From positions 148,501 through 212,500 of the forward strand of contig JACVTC010000090.1 of NCBI GenBank assembly GCA_016946835.1: a stretch of 64,000 nt of DNA, in the 5' to 3' direction. Positions 1 through 13,265 of the stretch are shown here, piece by piece. Position 1 is the stretch's first letter. Every line of letters begins with the position of its first letter. The translations under genes were made by a program, and so were the position numbers. The DNA is from Neocallimastix lanati (nom. inval.). Its lineage: Eukaryota; Neocallimastigomycota; Neocallimastigomycetes; Neocallimastigales; Neocallimastigaceae. The notes beneath the pieces are model-generated. The model had not been told where the DNA came from and made no database searches. It saw only the letters and a list, made by a program, of their open reading frames with translations.

Positions 1-1444
1 ACAATTTAAATAATATATAATGTACAATCCAATCAACCAATGAATTTTGTGAAAATAATCTTATCATGTATTTTTATTATCAAAATAAAATGGAGAATTT
101 AGTTTTGTTTTTTATAGGGATTGGTATTTATCATAAAAAGAACATTTAAATATTAAGATAATTAAATTTTAAATTTTATGAAAAAACGGATATATATATA
201 TTTTTTTTATTTCGAAAAAACCTGAATTAAAAAAAAATTCTTTCCTTAAATAAAATTATATGTATATTGGATTATGCTATATTTAATTGAATGAAAAAAA
301 TTCAATAAAAAATATAGGTATTCATTTAATATTAACAAATATATTTAGTTATTATATTAGTTTTTTAAATTTACTTATAGTTTTAAATTTAATAGCGTAA
401 TAAACATTAGAGTAATGTTATTTTATAAAGAAAAGAACCAAATTATTTACTTATCAAAATTTTAGAAAAATCATAAAATTGAATTTTATATCAACTTCAA
501 AAATTAATTAAACTTATCATAAATTTTAATTTTTAAATTTCATTATTTATTTTTTAATATTATAAAATTTTTATCTTTCAAAAAAAAAAAAAAAATAAAA
601 AAAAAAAATTAATTTTTATTTAATTAAATTAAATTAAATTAAAATTAATTATAAAATTATATGGTTCGTGTTACCTTTAAAATAAATAAAAAAAAAGATA
701 AAATATTTTAATATTTAATAACTTTAATAAATAAATATGACCAAATTTTGAAGTTGTGTTGATATTATACTTATTTCTCAAAAAATTAAATAAACTATAT
801 TTTTTAATAAAAAATAATATATTATAATTAATTGATTTTATATTAGAGAAATATTTACAATAACTTTTTTTCTATCAAATTATATATAAAAGATAAAAGA
901 AATATAGAAATCTTCATTTTTAGAGTTTTTAAAGTTTTAACATTAAATTTGATATAAATAAATTTAATATATATAAATCATATTTTTGTAGGAAAAACCA
1001 ATATTTTTAATTATTGGTATTAATGATAGATGATTATATTTATTAATGAATATCTATTAACCTTTTTTTTTTTTTTAAAATCAAAATTAAATATTAAAAA
1101 AATTTTTTTAAGCATCCATAAAATTTTTTACATAAGATATTGCTATGAATGGCAATTATTAATTCTTTTTAACATATTACAATAAAATTTATTTAATTTT
1201 AGATTTTCTGCTAAATACTTTTGATATGAAATGATTACCAAAAAATTAAAATTGACAATTTATGGAGTTACACATTATAAATATTTAAAAAAAATATTTC
1301 TGTATTATTATTAAGATTAAAGTAATTAATGAATTGTTGCGCTTTTTTCAATTTTTAATATAGTAATAAATAATATTTTGTTTTTATAATGATATATTTT
1401 ATTATTTTATTTATTAAAATAATAAATAAAATAAATGTAATAGT

Positions 1445-1485
<41 letters not shown>

Positions 1486-2682
1486 TACATATATTATTTT
1501 ACTGTTAATAATCAAATTATACCTTATTTTTATTAATATCAATTATGAGTGCTGCTGACTATTAATAATGATTATACTTCTTTTTTTTTTATTTAAAAGT
1601 ATACTTTACAATTGTAATAATATTTTAATGTATTATAATGAAATAAAATATATGGTATTTTAAATGATTTTTTTTAGGAGTTTTTTTCAATTGAATATTA
1701 TTACCATTCATATTAATTAAAATATATTATTAAATATACATTTTAAAGTAAATTCGTATAATCCTTTTTTTTTACAAAGTATAATTTCAAAATATTATGC
1801 TAATGATTATAAAATTTAATGTTTTTTTTTTTTTTATTTTGATAGATAATGAAAATTTATTAATTATATAATTTTAATAAGATTAAAGATCAATTTTTTA
1901 ATAAATTGATTGAATAAATAATTTAATTTAAATATAATATATGATTAGATTTAATTTATTTCTTATCAGGAATATATTACAATAAATAAATATATTATAT
2001 TTTATATAACTTTATTATTTAATTTATTTTATCAGAAAAAAAAAACTAATAATTTTTTTATTGATATGAAAAATTTTTTTATTAATAAAAATATATAATT
2101 TTAAAAATATAATTTTTAATATTAAAAATAATTATTATTTTTTTCTTTTTTTAATAACTATTCCTATTTGATAATTTAAATATTTTTAAAAAGTATTATA
2201 TCATCTGTTTATACATATTGTATTATATTGATAATATATTGTTATTTCTTTTATTTTTTTTTTGTAAATTGGTAATAAATATTAAAGAATATGAAATGAA
2301 AAAAAAAAAAAAAAAAAGTATAAAAGAATTGAATTCTTGCTTCCACTTTTTTTTTTTTTTTATTCATTATTATTCAATAAATTGAATATTTAATTATACA
2401 AAAAATAATATAATTTATATAAATGTTATAAATTAGTAATTTAAGTCTTATTTAATTTAAGAAATTTTAAAAATTTTCAATAGAGATAATAATATATTTA
2501 ACTATAATTTTTATTTAAGAAAAATTTTTATAAAAACGAAATTTTTACTTATTAATATAATAATTGTATAACTCAATATAAAATTAGTAAAGAATAAAAA
2601 AAAATATTTTAATAAATTATCTTATATTACTCCATAAACATTAATAAATAAATAACTAAAAATTTGAATAATTGTATTAAAC
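1..2682. other. AT-only intergenic DNA
   Basis: I see no gene here. The stretch is almost purely A and T with homopolymer runs (a T run near 1448-1483, others near 583-608 and 2300-2360). No codon-like composition appears on either strand. The last few hundred bases must hold the promoter and 5' leader of the ammonium transporter, but no specific element can be recognised in such composition. Confidence 0.7.
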
Positions 2683-4068
2683 ATGGCTGCTGAAGACGAA
2701 GTAGTTTTCGATACAGGAGATGTCGCTTTCCAAATCATCTGTACTGGTTTAGTCTGGATTATGACTCCAGGTCTTGCTTATTTCTATTCTGGTATGGCTC
2801 GTTCAAAGTCAGCTCTTTCTTTAATTATGGTTTGTTTCCTTGCTATTGCAGTTGTTTCAGTTCAATGGTGGATGTTCGGTTTCTCTTTAACATTCTCTGG
2901 TTCTTCCAAAAATGGTTTCATTGGTGATTTCCAATATGCTTTTGGTCGTCACATGAATGGTCCAAAGGATTATTTACCATTTGTTCCAACTCTTCCAATT
3001 AGTGTTTTCGCTTGTTTCCAAATGACTTTCGCTATTATTACTGCTGGTCTTATTTTTGGTGGTCCAGCTGAACGTATGAGAGTTCTTCCAACCATTATTT
3101 TCATTTTTATCTGGACTACTGTTGTTTATGATCCAATTGCTTTCTGGTCATGGTCTGAAAATGGTTGGTTAAGAAAATTAGGTTCTCTTGATTTCGCTGG
3201 TGGTACACCAGTTCACATTGCTTCTGGTGCTGCTGGTTTAGCATATTCTATTGTTCTTGGTAAACGTCAAGGTTTGGGTAAAGAAAAATTTAAGCCACAC
3301 AATCTTTCAAACGTTTTCTTAGGTACTGCATTACTTTGGTTTGGTTGGTTTGGTTTCAATGCTGGTTCTGCTCTTGGTTCAAATGCTCGTGCTGGTATGG
3401 CCTTATTAACCACTAATCTTTCTACAGCTGTTGGTGGTATTACATGGGTTCTTATTGATTATCATCGTGAAAAGAAACTTTCTGCTCTTGGTTTCTGTTC
3501 TGGTGCTGTTGCTGGTTTAGTCGGTATTACTCCTGGTGCTGGTTTTGTTTCTCCTTGTCCAGCTGCTGCTATTGGTTTAATTACTGCTACTATTTGTAAC
3601 TTTGGTATTAAGATTAAGGATAAGATTGGTTTTGATGATGCTCTTGATGTTTTCGGTGTTCACTGTGTTGGTGGTATTACTGGTAATCTCTTAACTGGTA
3701 TTTTTGCTCAAAAATACATTCAAAACTTAGATGGAGCTTTATCTTACAAGGAACAAGGTGGATGGCTTGATGGTTCCTGGGATCAATTACTTTATCAATT
3801 TATTGGATGTGTCGCTGGTTTCTTCTGGTCATTCTGTATTACTTTTGTTATTCTTAAGATTATGGATATTATTCCAGGTTTAAGAATTCGTGTGGAACGT
3901 GATGCTGAAGTTTTCGGTGTTGATCAATCTGAAATGGGTGAAGTTGCTTATGATTATGTTTCATATTCTCAAGCTGATTTAATGAACATGGCTTCTGCTG
4001 TTAATATGAGTAACAACCTTCCAATTGAATCAATTGTTACTGAAAAAGATATTTCTACTAAAGTTTAA
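2683..4068 (+). CDS. Ammonium transporter, Amt/Mep family
   Basis: Predicted 461-aa plasma-membrane ammonium transporter of the Amt/MEP/Rh superfamily, close to the usual fungal Mep length. About 11 hydrophobic segments are visible, starting with the N-terminal signature around residues 16-40 (GLVWIMTPGLAYFYSGMAR). The family landmarks are present: the Phe-gate segment FQMTF at 112-116, the conserved Asp in LDFAGGTPVHIASG (Asp170), the first pore His (His178), GWFGFNAGSA near 221-230, and the second pore His in FGVHCVGGITG (His327). The His/His pair resembles Mep2 and bacterial AmtB and differs from Mep1/Mep3 types, which carry Glu at the first position. The C-terminal tail (about residues 395-461) is cytosolic and acidic. 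The gene is intronless with GCT/GGT/CTT-rich codons, unlike the AT-only flanks, suggesting strong expression. The ATG follows an A-rich leader and is the first in frame. Confidence 0.97.
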   Translation: MAAEDEVVFDTGDVAFQIICTGLVWIMTPGLAYFYSGMARSKSALSLIMVCFLAIAVVSVQWWMFGFSLTFSGSSKNGFIGDFQYAFGRHMNGPKDYLPFVPTLPISVFACFQMTFAIITAGLIFGGPAERMRVLPTIIFIFIWTTVVYDPIAFWSWSENGWLRKLGSLDFAGGTPVHIASGAAGLAYSIVLGKRQGLGKEKFKPHNLSNVFLGTALLWFGWFGFNAGSALGSNARAGMALLTTNLSTAVGGITWVLIDYHREKKLSALGFCSGAVAGLVGITPGAGFVSPCPAAAIGLITATICNFGIKIKDKIGFDDALDVFGVHCVGGITGNLLTGIFAQKYIQNLDGALSYKEQGGWLDGSWDQLLYQFIGCVAGFFWSFCITFVILKIMDIIPGLRIRVERDAEVFGVDQSEMGEVAYDYVSYSQADLMNMASAVNMSNNLPIESIVTEKDISTKV

Positions 4069-4585
4069 TTGATGATATAAAAAAAATACCAAACAACCAA
4101 AATTAATTTATTTTTTTTTTTTAAAAAACATTATTAATTATTTTTAAAGTATTTTAATTATAATTATATAAAATAGATTTTAATTTTTTTAAATTGAAAT
4201 ATTGCATTAATAATAGCAATAATAAATGAAATAATTTTAAAAACATAGGCTAATCTATTAATTAATTATTATTTTTTAATTAGCAATTTAATAAATTATT
4301 TAAGTTTTATTAATTTTGATATAAATTTAAACATATATATTATTATTTTAAACATAATATATATATATAAATGAAAGAAATAGTTCTTGGTTAAAATACA
4401 TATTTTTAATATTCATAATATTAGCAATTATTTAATTCTTTTAATCTACTATCAACTAAATATTATGTATTAACATTTAATTCTTTTTTGTATCTTTTTT
4501 ATACTTTTATATCATTTCTTAAAATAAAATAAAATAAAATAATATTTTTTTTTTAAAACAAACAAAAAAAAAAAATTTCGATTTG
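4069..4585. other. 3' flank of transporter, no gene seen
   Basis: AT-only sequence containing the presumed 3' UTR and polyadenylation region of the transporter. No coding-like stretch is visible. Confidence 0.6.
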
Positions 4586-4827
<242 letters not shown>

Positions 4828-5430
4828 TATTTATAATGAATTTTTAAATTTTTATGATACTGAAATAATTTTTTTAATATCTATTAATATAATAATATAA
4901 TAATATAATAATATAATAGTATAATAATATAATAATATAATGTTGAGTAAATCAGCACTCAACTGCAATAAAACACTACTAATTAATATTTTATTATAAA
5001 TTTAAAAATACTTTATTTATTTATTATTTTTCAATTCAGAGTTTTTAATATATTTACATTTACTACGTATTATCAATGTCATATGAACATTATGTATAAA
5101 ATACATTATTACGAATTCTGTATATAGTTATTTTATAGTTTAGACTTTAAATTTTGTTTTCCTTGATTATTTCAAAAAAAAAAAAAAATAAATATATGTA
5201 TTATTAATATATTAAAAATAAATAAATAAATAAATAAAAAATATATATACATAAATATCAACTTTTTTTTATATATATAAATATATTTCAGGTGTGTACC
5301 ACTCTTGGGTTCAGTCCTCCCCCATTAAGAGTAGTAGGAATATTGAGGTTGTCACACACTTCTATATAGGCAAATTTGTCCTCCAGCCTTATTGAGTGTT
5401 CGGCATTAGTCCACTAACATGCATATTATT

Positions 5431-5537
5431 ACTGAGAATTTAGCAAGTACGTAAATATCTACTTAAAAAAACACTTTGTGTATCATTTTTGCATTCTTTA
5501 AATTCATAACTTTGAACAGATTAAGAGTCTCATTTGA
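5431..5537. repeat. Dispersed direct repeat, copy 1 (pair with 7682-7790)
   Basis: About 107 bp resembling the segment at 7682-7790 in the same orientation. The shared stretch includes TAAATATCTACTTAAAAAAA followed by matching CACT..TGTGT..TCATTTTT and ending GAACAGATTAAGAG..TCATTTGA. The copies have diverged by substitutions and small indels. They bracket a degraded region that contains LINE-like sequence. Confidence 0.85.
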
Positions 5538-6326
5538 AATGATATGGACAGTTTTTCGAGGGTTGATGGAAAAGGAATTGCCAATATCAGGTGTACTAAT
5601 TACACTTATCTATAGTTCTGATGATAATCGATGATTATCCTTTCTAAAGTGGGTTCTTGTACGAAGAGAGAAAACTGGAATACTGGAAGAATGAAGAAAG
5701 TGTATCTAATGTTTTTTTTGTTTTAAACTGGATATTATAGTAACATTGTAGTTGTATAATTAATAATATCATGTAGTTTCTACATATTATCATTGTAATG
5801 AATCTATTAAATTTTTTACTTTAGCATTATTATGTATATGTATTTTTCTATAGTATCATTTAAATTCTCATGTAATTATTGTAAAATGAAAATGTAGGAG
5901 ATTGATTCATTCCAAAGTTTGTGTTTAAGACTTTATTAACGGATGAGAATCATTTTTATAGTCTTTCTCTACTAATATTTTATTTACCTTTCCATTTTAG
6001 TTGAAATATAATTACTTTACAGAAAATTATTACAATAATCATAGCTTTATTAATCAAATAGAACATCGGAAACTTAAAAGATAATAAAAAAAAGAGATTA
6101 TTCATTACAACAAAATTCATAAGTTGTTTATTTTACTTTAATATTTTTCAGTTGTATAAAGAGAAAAACTTCATATTATTTTAATTATTTTATTTTTTCT
6201 AATTTTTCTTTATTTATTTTTTTATATTTTTCTTATTTATATTTATATTTCTTAGTTTTGTAGTTGTTTAGTTTATGTTAATTTTATTTTTATTAATATA
6301 TAATCTATAGTTCATTATGGAAAAGA

Positions 6327-6835
6327 TATTTCACCAAGGTTTTCGCTATTGACAACACAAGGTTGATTTTTATCCGTGGTATCCACACATGGTATTATGC
6401 TAAAATGAAGGAATTTATTCATTCTAGATAAAAAATTTAAGGATAATATTTTGCCAGTGAAAAGAATTACTAAATTTAATGATACAAGTATACACTTCAA
6501 ATTTTAACCATGCAAAATGTGAAAAAGTATTTGAAAAAACAATATCAGCAGTTAAAATTTCATATTTCACCGGGGTTCTCGTTGGAACATCTATTAACAA
6601 CACAAGGTTGATTTTTTATCCATGGTATACACTCATGGACCAATGCTAAAATGAAGGAATTTATTTCATTCTAGATTCAAAAAATTCAAGGATAATATTT
6701 TGTCAGTAAAAAGAAACACTAAATTCAATGCTAGTTTCTTCAGGATAAAATTATATACACTTCAAATTTCAACCACCAAAAATTTGAAAAAAAATATTTG
6801 AAAAAAACAGTATCAGTTGTTAAAATTTCATATCG
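6327..6835. repeat. Old tandem duplication, two ~250-bp units
   Basis: Two imperfect direct units at about 6327-6562 and 6563-6835. They share, in order, TTTCACC, ACAACACAAGGTTGATTTTT, ATCC.TGGTAT, GCTAAAATGAAGGAATTTAT, GGATAATATTTTG.CAGT and GTTAAAATTTCATAT. The units differ by many substitutions and short indels. Base composition is less AT-extreme than the flanks and short stretches read as coding on the plus strand (for example AKMKEF), so this may be decayed protein-coding sequence of the adjacent LINE. Confidence 0.8.
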
Positions 6836-7239
6836 TAGATGTTCCAATTGGAATCATAAAGTTTCTTTTCAGCATTTAAAATAAAATTTAATATCTGATA
6901 ACACATCTAATAATACAAACTCAGCAAATCTCAGTTTAACTAATTTAGTAAATATTATAAATGTCAATCATGATCTTAATGCTCCCAATATACCTAATAA
7001 TGTTTCTCAAAAATCCAAATTTCACATTCTAACATAGGAAACTTTTCTTTTTGTCTTTGTTGGAATACTAATAGTTGAAATTTTGTAAAAAGAGAAAGAA
7101 TTGAGTACTTCAACACGCATTTTAAATCATTATTCCTATATTTTCTGGAAACAGATAATGGTACCAATGATTTTAGATATCCACTTAAAGTAACACTTTC
7201 CAATTACAAATATTTCTAGAAAAGAATGGATCCAAATAT

Positions 7240-7690
7240 ACCAAGTTGCAGAGGCTTATATTTTGGGTATCATGTCTTATGTCAAGTAGTACTGAAGATA
7301 ATTCCTATACTCATTTTGTTTCTTTAACAATATATAGTCGATGGAATCACTCGAAGTGTTCTGTCGGTAATACCTATACTCCCACTAAGAAACACTCATT
7401 ACAAGTTTGATATGCATTCTCTGAAGTTTTCACATGGCTTCAGAATCACACTAATCATCCATCAGTTCTTTTTGGAGATGGAAAGATTTCAATGCAGTTA
7501 GGAATTTAGGTAGTCCAAGACAACAAGAATAGGAAATTAACCAAGATATTAAAGATGAAGAAATTAGGCTATCTCATCTACCCTTAACTTTAAAGCTTGT
7601 GGTCCTTTCTTCCAATGGAATTCTTCAAAGCTTTAATTCCTAGTAAAAATGATTTAAAAGAATCTAGTGAAAATAATTAATGCTGAGAAT
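7240..7690 (+). pseudogene. LINE endonuclease remnant
   Basis: Broken plus-strand coding sequence resembling the apurinic-type endonuclease (exonuclease-endonuclease-phosphatase fold) of non-LTR retrotransposons. Around 7290-7420 a reading gives THFVSLTIYSRW followed by GNTYTPTKKHSL. Around 7440-7480 it reads TNHPSVLFGD, then after a frameshift DFNAVRNLGSPRQQE at about 7485-7530, which matches the family's GDFN motif. Several stops and at least one frameshift show it is dead. The reverse-transcriptase part is not found next to it. LINE reverse-transcriptase fragments occur elsewhere in the window (34.6-39.2 kb), so the two may belong to one family. Confidence 0.75.
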
Positions 7691-7790
7691 TTTTTTAATA
7701 ATGTAAATATCTACTTAAAAAAACACTGTGTGTGTCATTTTTCATGTTCTTTGAATTCACAGCCTTGAACAGATTAAGAGTTTCATTTGA
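7682..7790. repeat. Dispersed direct repeat, copy 2 (pair with 5431-5537)
   Basis: Second copy of the ~108-bp repeat, directly downstream of the LINE endonuclease remnant. It retains the same core words in the same order as copy 1. Confidence 0.85.
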
Positions 7791-7995
7791 CTCTAAGAGA
7801 CGATTTAAAAATAAATCTCCATAAATATATTTATATTAAATTAAAAAGCTATTTAAAATAAATAATTCTTATGATAGGTAATAAAAGATTTAACAGAGGA
7901 AAATAAATGAAGTTAGTTCCCATTCATCATGAAATACTGAAGATGAAATAAGTCAAATTAACGAATGAAAGTGAATCTTCTACCCAGTCAGCGCA

Positions 7996-8029
7996 GTGCA
8001 AAACAATAATTACGTTAATAATTTTGCAC
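7996..8029. other. Short perfect hairpin
   Basis: An 8-bp perfect inverted repeat, GTGCAAAA at 7996-8003 and TTTTGCAC at 8022-8029, with an 18-base loop. It stands out because the flanks are AT-only. The role is unknown; it may be the end of a small mobile element. Confidence 0.5.
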
Positions 8030-8749
8030 TTGTACCGGTTATATAACTAGTAATAAATAATTAAAGGTCTCAATAACATTTTATTATTTATAATGATTTG
8101 AACAATAAGCTAAAATAATAAAATATTTTTATATAATTTGAATAATAAATAATTTTATTATATTATATTTAAATTATTAATTGTTTATTATAACCTGTTA
8201 TGTATATTATGTTTATTATGTTCTTTTAAATATAATCGTTCAAATATATTTTTTAAAAGGGTTATATATGATTTATACTTATTATATATAATAAAAATAA
8301 TTAATATTTAATTAATAACACAATAATATAAATTAATTATTGTGTTAATGAATATAATTATTATTTAAATTAATCATACCATTTAATAATAATATTTAAT
8401 ATTATCCATACTTTTCTTGAATTTGGTTCCAAGTTTATGTTTATTAGTTGGTGGCCTCATCATGATTGGGTTTATTATTATTTTAATTTATCCATATAGA
8501 CATCATTATTATGTCATACTTTTATTTGTTTTTAATTTTTTAAAATGTTCATCATCTTTATTATTACTAGGTAATTTCTTTAATTATATGATTGTTTTAT
8601 TAGAAAATGAAATAAATCATATCTATTATTTATTTCTTGAAACGAATCACCCGTAATATTACTAAAATATCAAATTAAATCATTTTTTCCAAGTATATAA
8701 AATTTTTTTATTTGATTTTCAAATGCAGATACTTTATTTTCATTCATAT

Positions 8750-8890
8750 TCTAAAAGATTTCTATCATTATTTATATATAATATATCATCTACAATAACA
8801 TCTTCAGGTTTAATATTTTTTTTTAATTCGACAACAGATAATAGATCATTTTTGTACCAAGTTTCTACTTGTTTTTTATGCTTCAAAATA
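8750..8890 (-). pseudogene. Short coding-like remnant, unidentified
   Basis: On the minus strand an uninterrupted ~48-codon reading (LKHKKQVETWYKNDL... ending NNDRNLLEYE) has amino-acid composition like a real protein, while both sides are riddled with stops. Further coding-like scraps continue toward 8400 (for example NKHKLGTKFKKSMDN at the end) and toward 8990. It is probably decayed element or host coding sequence. I do not recognise the family. Confidence 0.35.
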
Positions 8891-9239
8891 TCTTATATTA
8901 TTATTTTTTATATTATTGAATATTTTTTTTTACTAGATTCTAAATGATTAATTGAATTAACCATATCTTCATCTTGATAATATGATAATTCATTCATCAT
9001 TGATTTATATCCTAAGTTATCCTATTATTTGGTTATTACTGGTAGATGTTATAAATAAAACTGATATTGACAAATCATATAACAAAAATCCTAACATAAA
9101 GAGTTTGAGAAAACTGTTTCTGATACATATATATCCTAAATACCAAAAAAAAAAATAAAAATAATTCAGACGAAAGATAAAAAAACAATTCTTGAAAAAA
9201 TGATAATAAACATCAAAAAATAAAGATAAATAAAAAAAT

Positions 9240-9640
9240 TCCATAATAATAATGTTAAAAATGAATCAAACTCCTCTGATAGCAATGAAAAAAATTATAT
9301 CAACATAGGATTCTCAGGTAATGTTATAGTAAATAATATTGAAAGAAATACAAAAGAAAATAACAATACTGAATGAATAATTGATCCAGGATGTCCTATT
9401 AATTTAACTATTGAAATTAAGAGATTAAAAACTTTAAAAAATATTAAAAACAAATCAATTACTTATCCTAATGATAAATAAGAGAAAATCAAAAAGTTGG
9501 AAAATACATTGGAGCCTTCAATAATAATTCCTTAGAATTATCCAGTGTTTATTATACTGATAATATTAAAAATAATTTACTATCGATACGTTATTTGGTT
9601 CTAAAAGGTTACACTCGCATAATGGATTATGACTATCAAA
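9240..9640 (+). pseudogene. Ty1/copia protease-region remnant
   Basis: Broken plus-strand sequence with the hallmark of a copia Gag-Pol aspartic protease. An IIDPGCPINLT motif lies near 9381-9413 (the family catalytic signature is D-S/T-G; here Ser/Thr is replaced by Pro). After a stop and a frameshift come KKVGKYIGAFNNNSLELSSV near 9490-9545 and YYTDNIKNNLLSIRYLV near 9550-9600, which is the typical end of the protease domain before the GAG-pre-integrase zinc finger. Reading ends soon after. The intact copia copy at 22.7 kb starts at just this domain boundary, so the two are likely relatives. Confidence 0.75.
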
Positions 9641-10339
9641 AGTGATGATCGTCAATAAATTTATAAAAATAATAAATTAATTTCTACAATACACTAAAAT
9701 AATGACTACCTATAAAATAAAAAATTAAAATAATATAAAAAATTAAAATAAAATAAAAAATTAAAATAAAATAAAAAATTAAAGAATTAATTTTTCATTT
9801 TAATTTAATGTTTGAATTTTAAAATTTTAATTTAACCAGATTATTTTTTTCATTTTGAAAAGTAGGTTAATCATGTAATAGCAAACGTTAGACGTATTTT
9901 TACTATTTTTACTTTTATTATTATTTTTTTTTATTTATCACTTATCACTTAATGTATTATATTGTAATTTATGAATTAAATTTCCTAATAAAATTTTTTC
10001 TCTAAAAAGTACTTAAAATAAGAATGATACAATTAATTTAAGATGATGAAGTGAATAATATTACTTCATTAATATTTATGCTTATTTGAAAGGTTAATTA
10101 GATTTTGAATATTGAGAAAAGCATTGGAATAATTCACAACTTTTTTAATAATCATTTTTAATTTAACAATGATTTATTTACATTAGACTAAAATTAATAA
10201 TTAAAGAATATTATAGCTTTTTTTTTTTATTGAATTGTAAATATATATTTATAATTAATAAATTTAATTAATTAATTAATAATAAAAAATAAAAGCTTTC
10301 TGTATAAACTAATAAAAACTCTGAAAAGTTTGTAGGTTA

Positions 10340-10569
10340 AACCATTAATATAAATAATAAATTAAATGTTTAGATGCTAAAAGTTATTTTTAATTAATTT
10401 TATTATTTTGCATTATCATATGTATTAATAGAAGTAAAATATTAAATTTTCTTTAACCATTAATATAAATAATAAATTAAATGTTTAGATGCTAAAAGTT
10501 ATTTTTAATTAATTTTATTATTTTGCATTATCATATGTATTAATAGAAGTAAAATATTAAATTTTCTTT
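10340..10569. repeat. Perfect 115-bp tandem duplication
   Basis: Copies at 10340-10454 and 10455-10569 are identical base for base over 115 bp, including less common words such as TTTAGATGCTAAAAG and CATTATCATATG. In AT-only DNA that otherwise decays quickly, identity over the whole unit implies a recent duplication or an assembly artefact. Confidence 0.95.
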
Positions 10570-13129
10570 AACTATAAAAAATAATTATAAGTATTCATTT
10601 TTTTTTTTAAAGGCATCATTTTTAATATTAGATTATTTAGTAATCAATATGAATATTTCATCAATATAATTAAAAGTTATATAATAAATAAATAAATAAA
10701 TAAATAAATAAATGATTAATAAAATATTTTATTTTTATAACCAAATAAGTTTTTTTTTTTTTTTTTTTTTTTGTTACCAAGAAAAATAACAAAATATTAT
10801 AAATACTTCAGAGAATTACAAATTTACTTTAAAATAATATGCTATTAATTAATAAAATTTTTACTATAATAACAAAATGGAATATAATAGAAACGTTTAT
10901 AATATTTAATTAATTAATATACTTTTAATATTATAAAATGGAATAAAAAAGAAACAGATTAAGAAATAAAATTTTGTATAAATAATTATTATAAAATTAT
11001 ATAAAATAAAATATAAAAAATATTAAAATAAAATTTAATATATGCATATTAAAGAATGTTAATTATATTTTATAATTAAAAAAAAAATAAAAAATAATGC
11101 AATTCATAATATTATAAAAAAAAGTTAATTAAATTATACATATAAATTAAAATTATTTTTATATAAAATATTATTATTGATTAATGATACACTTTAAATA
11201 TTATGGTAAATAATAAATTTTTATATATTATTAATTGTATAAATGAAAATAAAAATACATTTATAAAGAATGCTTAAAAATTATAGCCAGTTTATTACTA
11301 ATAAATTAATTTCCTTATAATTAAAGTTTGTCTTTTTTAAATTTTGATTAAAACTTTAATTATTAATATTTTAAGTTAAAAATTTTACTTTATATTACAT
11401 ATAATTAAATAAATAAAGTTTTACTAAATATGACAAAACAAAATTAAGTATAATTTAGGTATTTAGGTAATTTTATTTCTATTATTTAAAATTATATTTT
11501 ATTTATAGTTTATAGCTATAGAATTTGAATCTTATTATTTAATCAATTTATATTAAATTAATTAATTTTCAAGTATGGCTATATTAATTAAAAATCTTTT
11601 TTTTTCAACATAATTGATATCAATTAAAATAAATAATGTGGCTTTATTGAATTTGTTAAGCTCCGCACATATTTAATTAATTTATTTATTATTTATAATA
11701 AGAAATAAATTTAATAAAAAAAAATATTAATATATATAATTAATAATATATAATTGAAAAAAAAATTGTTTATTATACAATAAATAATAATAATATTAAT
11801 TATAAATGATTAAAAATTCTTTAGGACTATATTTAATATAAATATAGAGATAGTGATAAAAAAATTATAATATATAAGTTTTATTTTATATATTCGTATT
11901 TAGACATAATTATTAAATTATAATTATTATTCTTCTATTATAAAATAATATTGAAGTTATAAATTTGTACAAAAAAAAAAAATAATAGATATGCAGTAAG
12001 TTATTATTTTCCTTTGTTTGATATTTAAAAATTAAGAATCTTACCATGATTATGCCAATAAAAATGCCAATGTAATATATTAAACTCTATTTTATTCAAG
12101 CATTTTCAATTAATGCAATCCGTATATTGATGTACCATTGTTAATAATAAAAATAAGTTTATATTTAACATATAAAATTATAATAAACAATTTAAATGTT
12201 TATTTTAATTAATAAATATGTTTTTCAAAAAACTTTAAATAACAATCAAAAAAACATTTAAAAAAAATTAAATAACATTTAATTATTTATAGCATAATAT
12301 TTAATAAATACTTTATTTTGTATTCAAATTTTAATAATAATAAAAAAATATGAAAAAAAAAAAAAACATTTTCTATATATGAAGATTATTTTATTGAAAT
12401 TATATAGTATAATATTGAAAATAACTTTAATTAATAACTAATAAATATTTTTATAGAAAGTTAAAAAAAATAATAAACTTATTCTAAGTCAATATAATAA
12501 TAGATATTAAATTGATTTACACTGTTAATAATATTAATTAATAAAAATTGATTTATATATCGTGATACTTTTTTATTATTTCTTGTATTTTTTTAATTTT
12601 TAAATAATTAACTTATAAATAATTAATTTTTAAATTATTAATTTTTAAAGAATTTAATTTTAGTGCAAAAACCTATTAATACCTAATTATTAATGTTTCA
12701 ACTAAATATATATATATATTTATAAATTAAAGGCTTATGAAATACTATACCAAATTTATCTTTTCTTAAAAAAAATTTTTTTATTCAACAAATCACCTGG
12801 AGCAGCCTCATTTTAATTTATATATGATCATGACTAATTATTTCATATGAAATTAAAAAAAATTTTTTTTATAAATTATTGTCTTAAATCTATTGGTACT
12901 TTGTTATTGAGATGCTTTATAAAATATATCCTTTTAGGCCAAAAAATTTATAAATTATAGTGTTAATTTGAACAAATTTAAAATAAGTAATATCAATTTA
13001 AAAAAAAAATAATAGTATATCATGAAAGATAAAATTAAATAATTTTAAAAAAATACAAAATATTTGTATAATATTTATTTATTTAATAATTTTTTTATAT
13101 CATAAATATTATTATCATCATTTATTAAG

Positions 13130-13265
13130 AAATATGAATATAAAGAATAGATTGAATTGAATAAAATAGAATAGAATAAAAAAATAGTTGAAATATGAAA
13201 ATAAAGTACAGATTGAATAAAATATAATAAAATAAAATAAAATATAAAATAAAATAAATTTAAAT
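13130..13265. repeat. Satellite locus 1 (two degenerate units)
   Basis: Two units related to the arrays at 15.7 and 27.4 kb, in the orientation of the 27.4-kb array. Each has GAAATATGAA.ATAAAG followed by (TAC)AGATTGAATAAAAT and an AAAAT-rich tail. Unit starts are near 13132 and 13190. Confidence 0.8.

Noticed and set aside
8417-9244. Several 70-80-codon hydrophobic open frames
   Set aside because: Phe/Ile/Leu/Tyr-only composition is what AT-rich DNA gives by chance; they lack any domain pattern.
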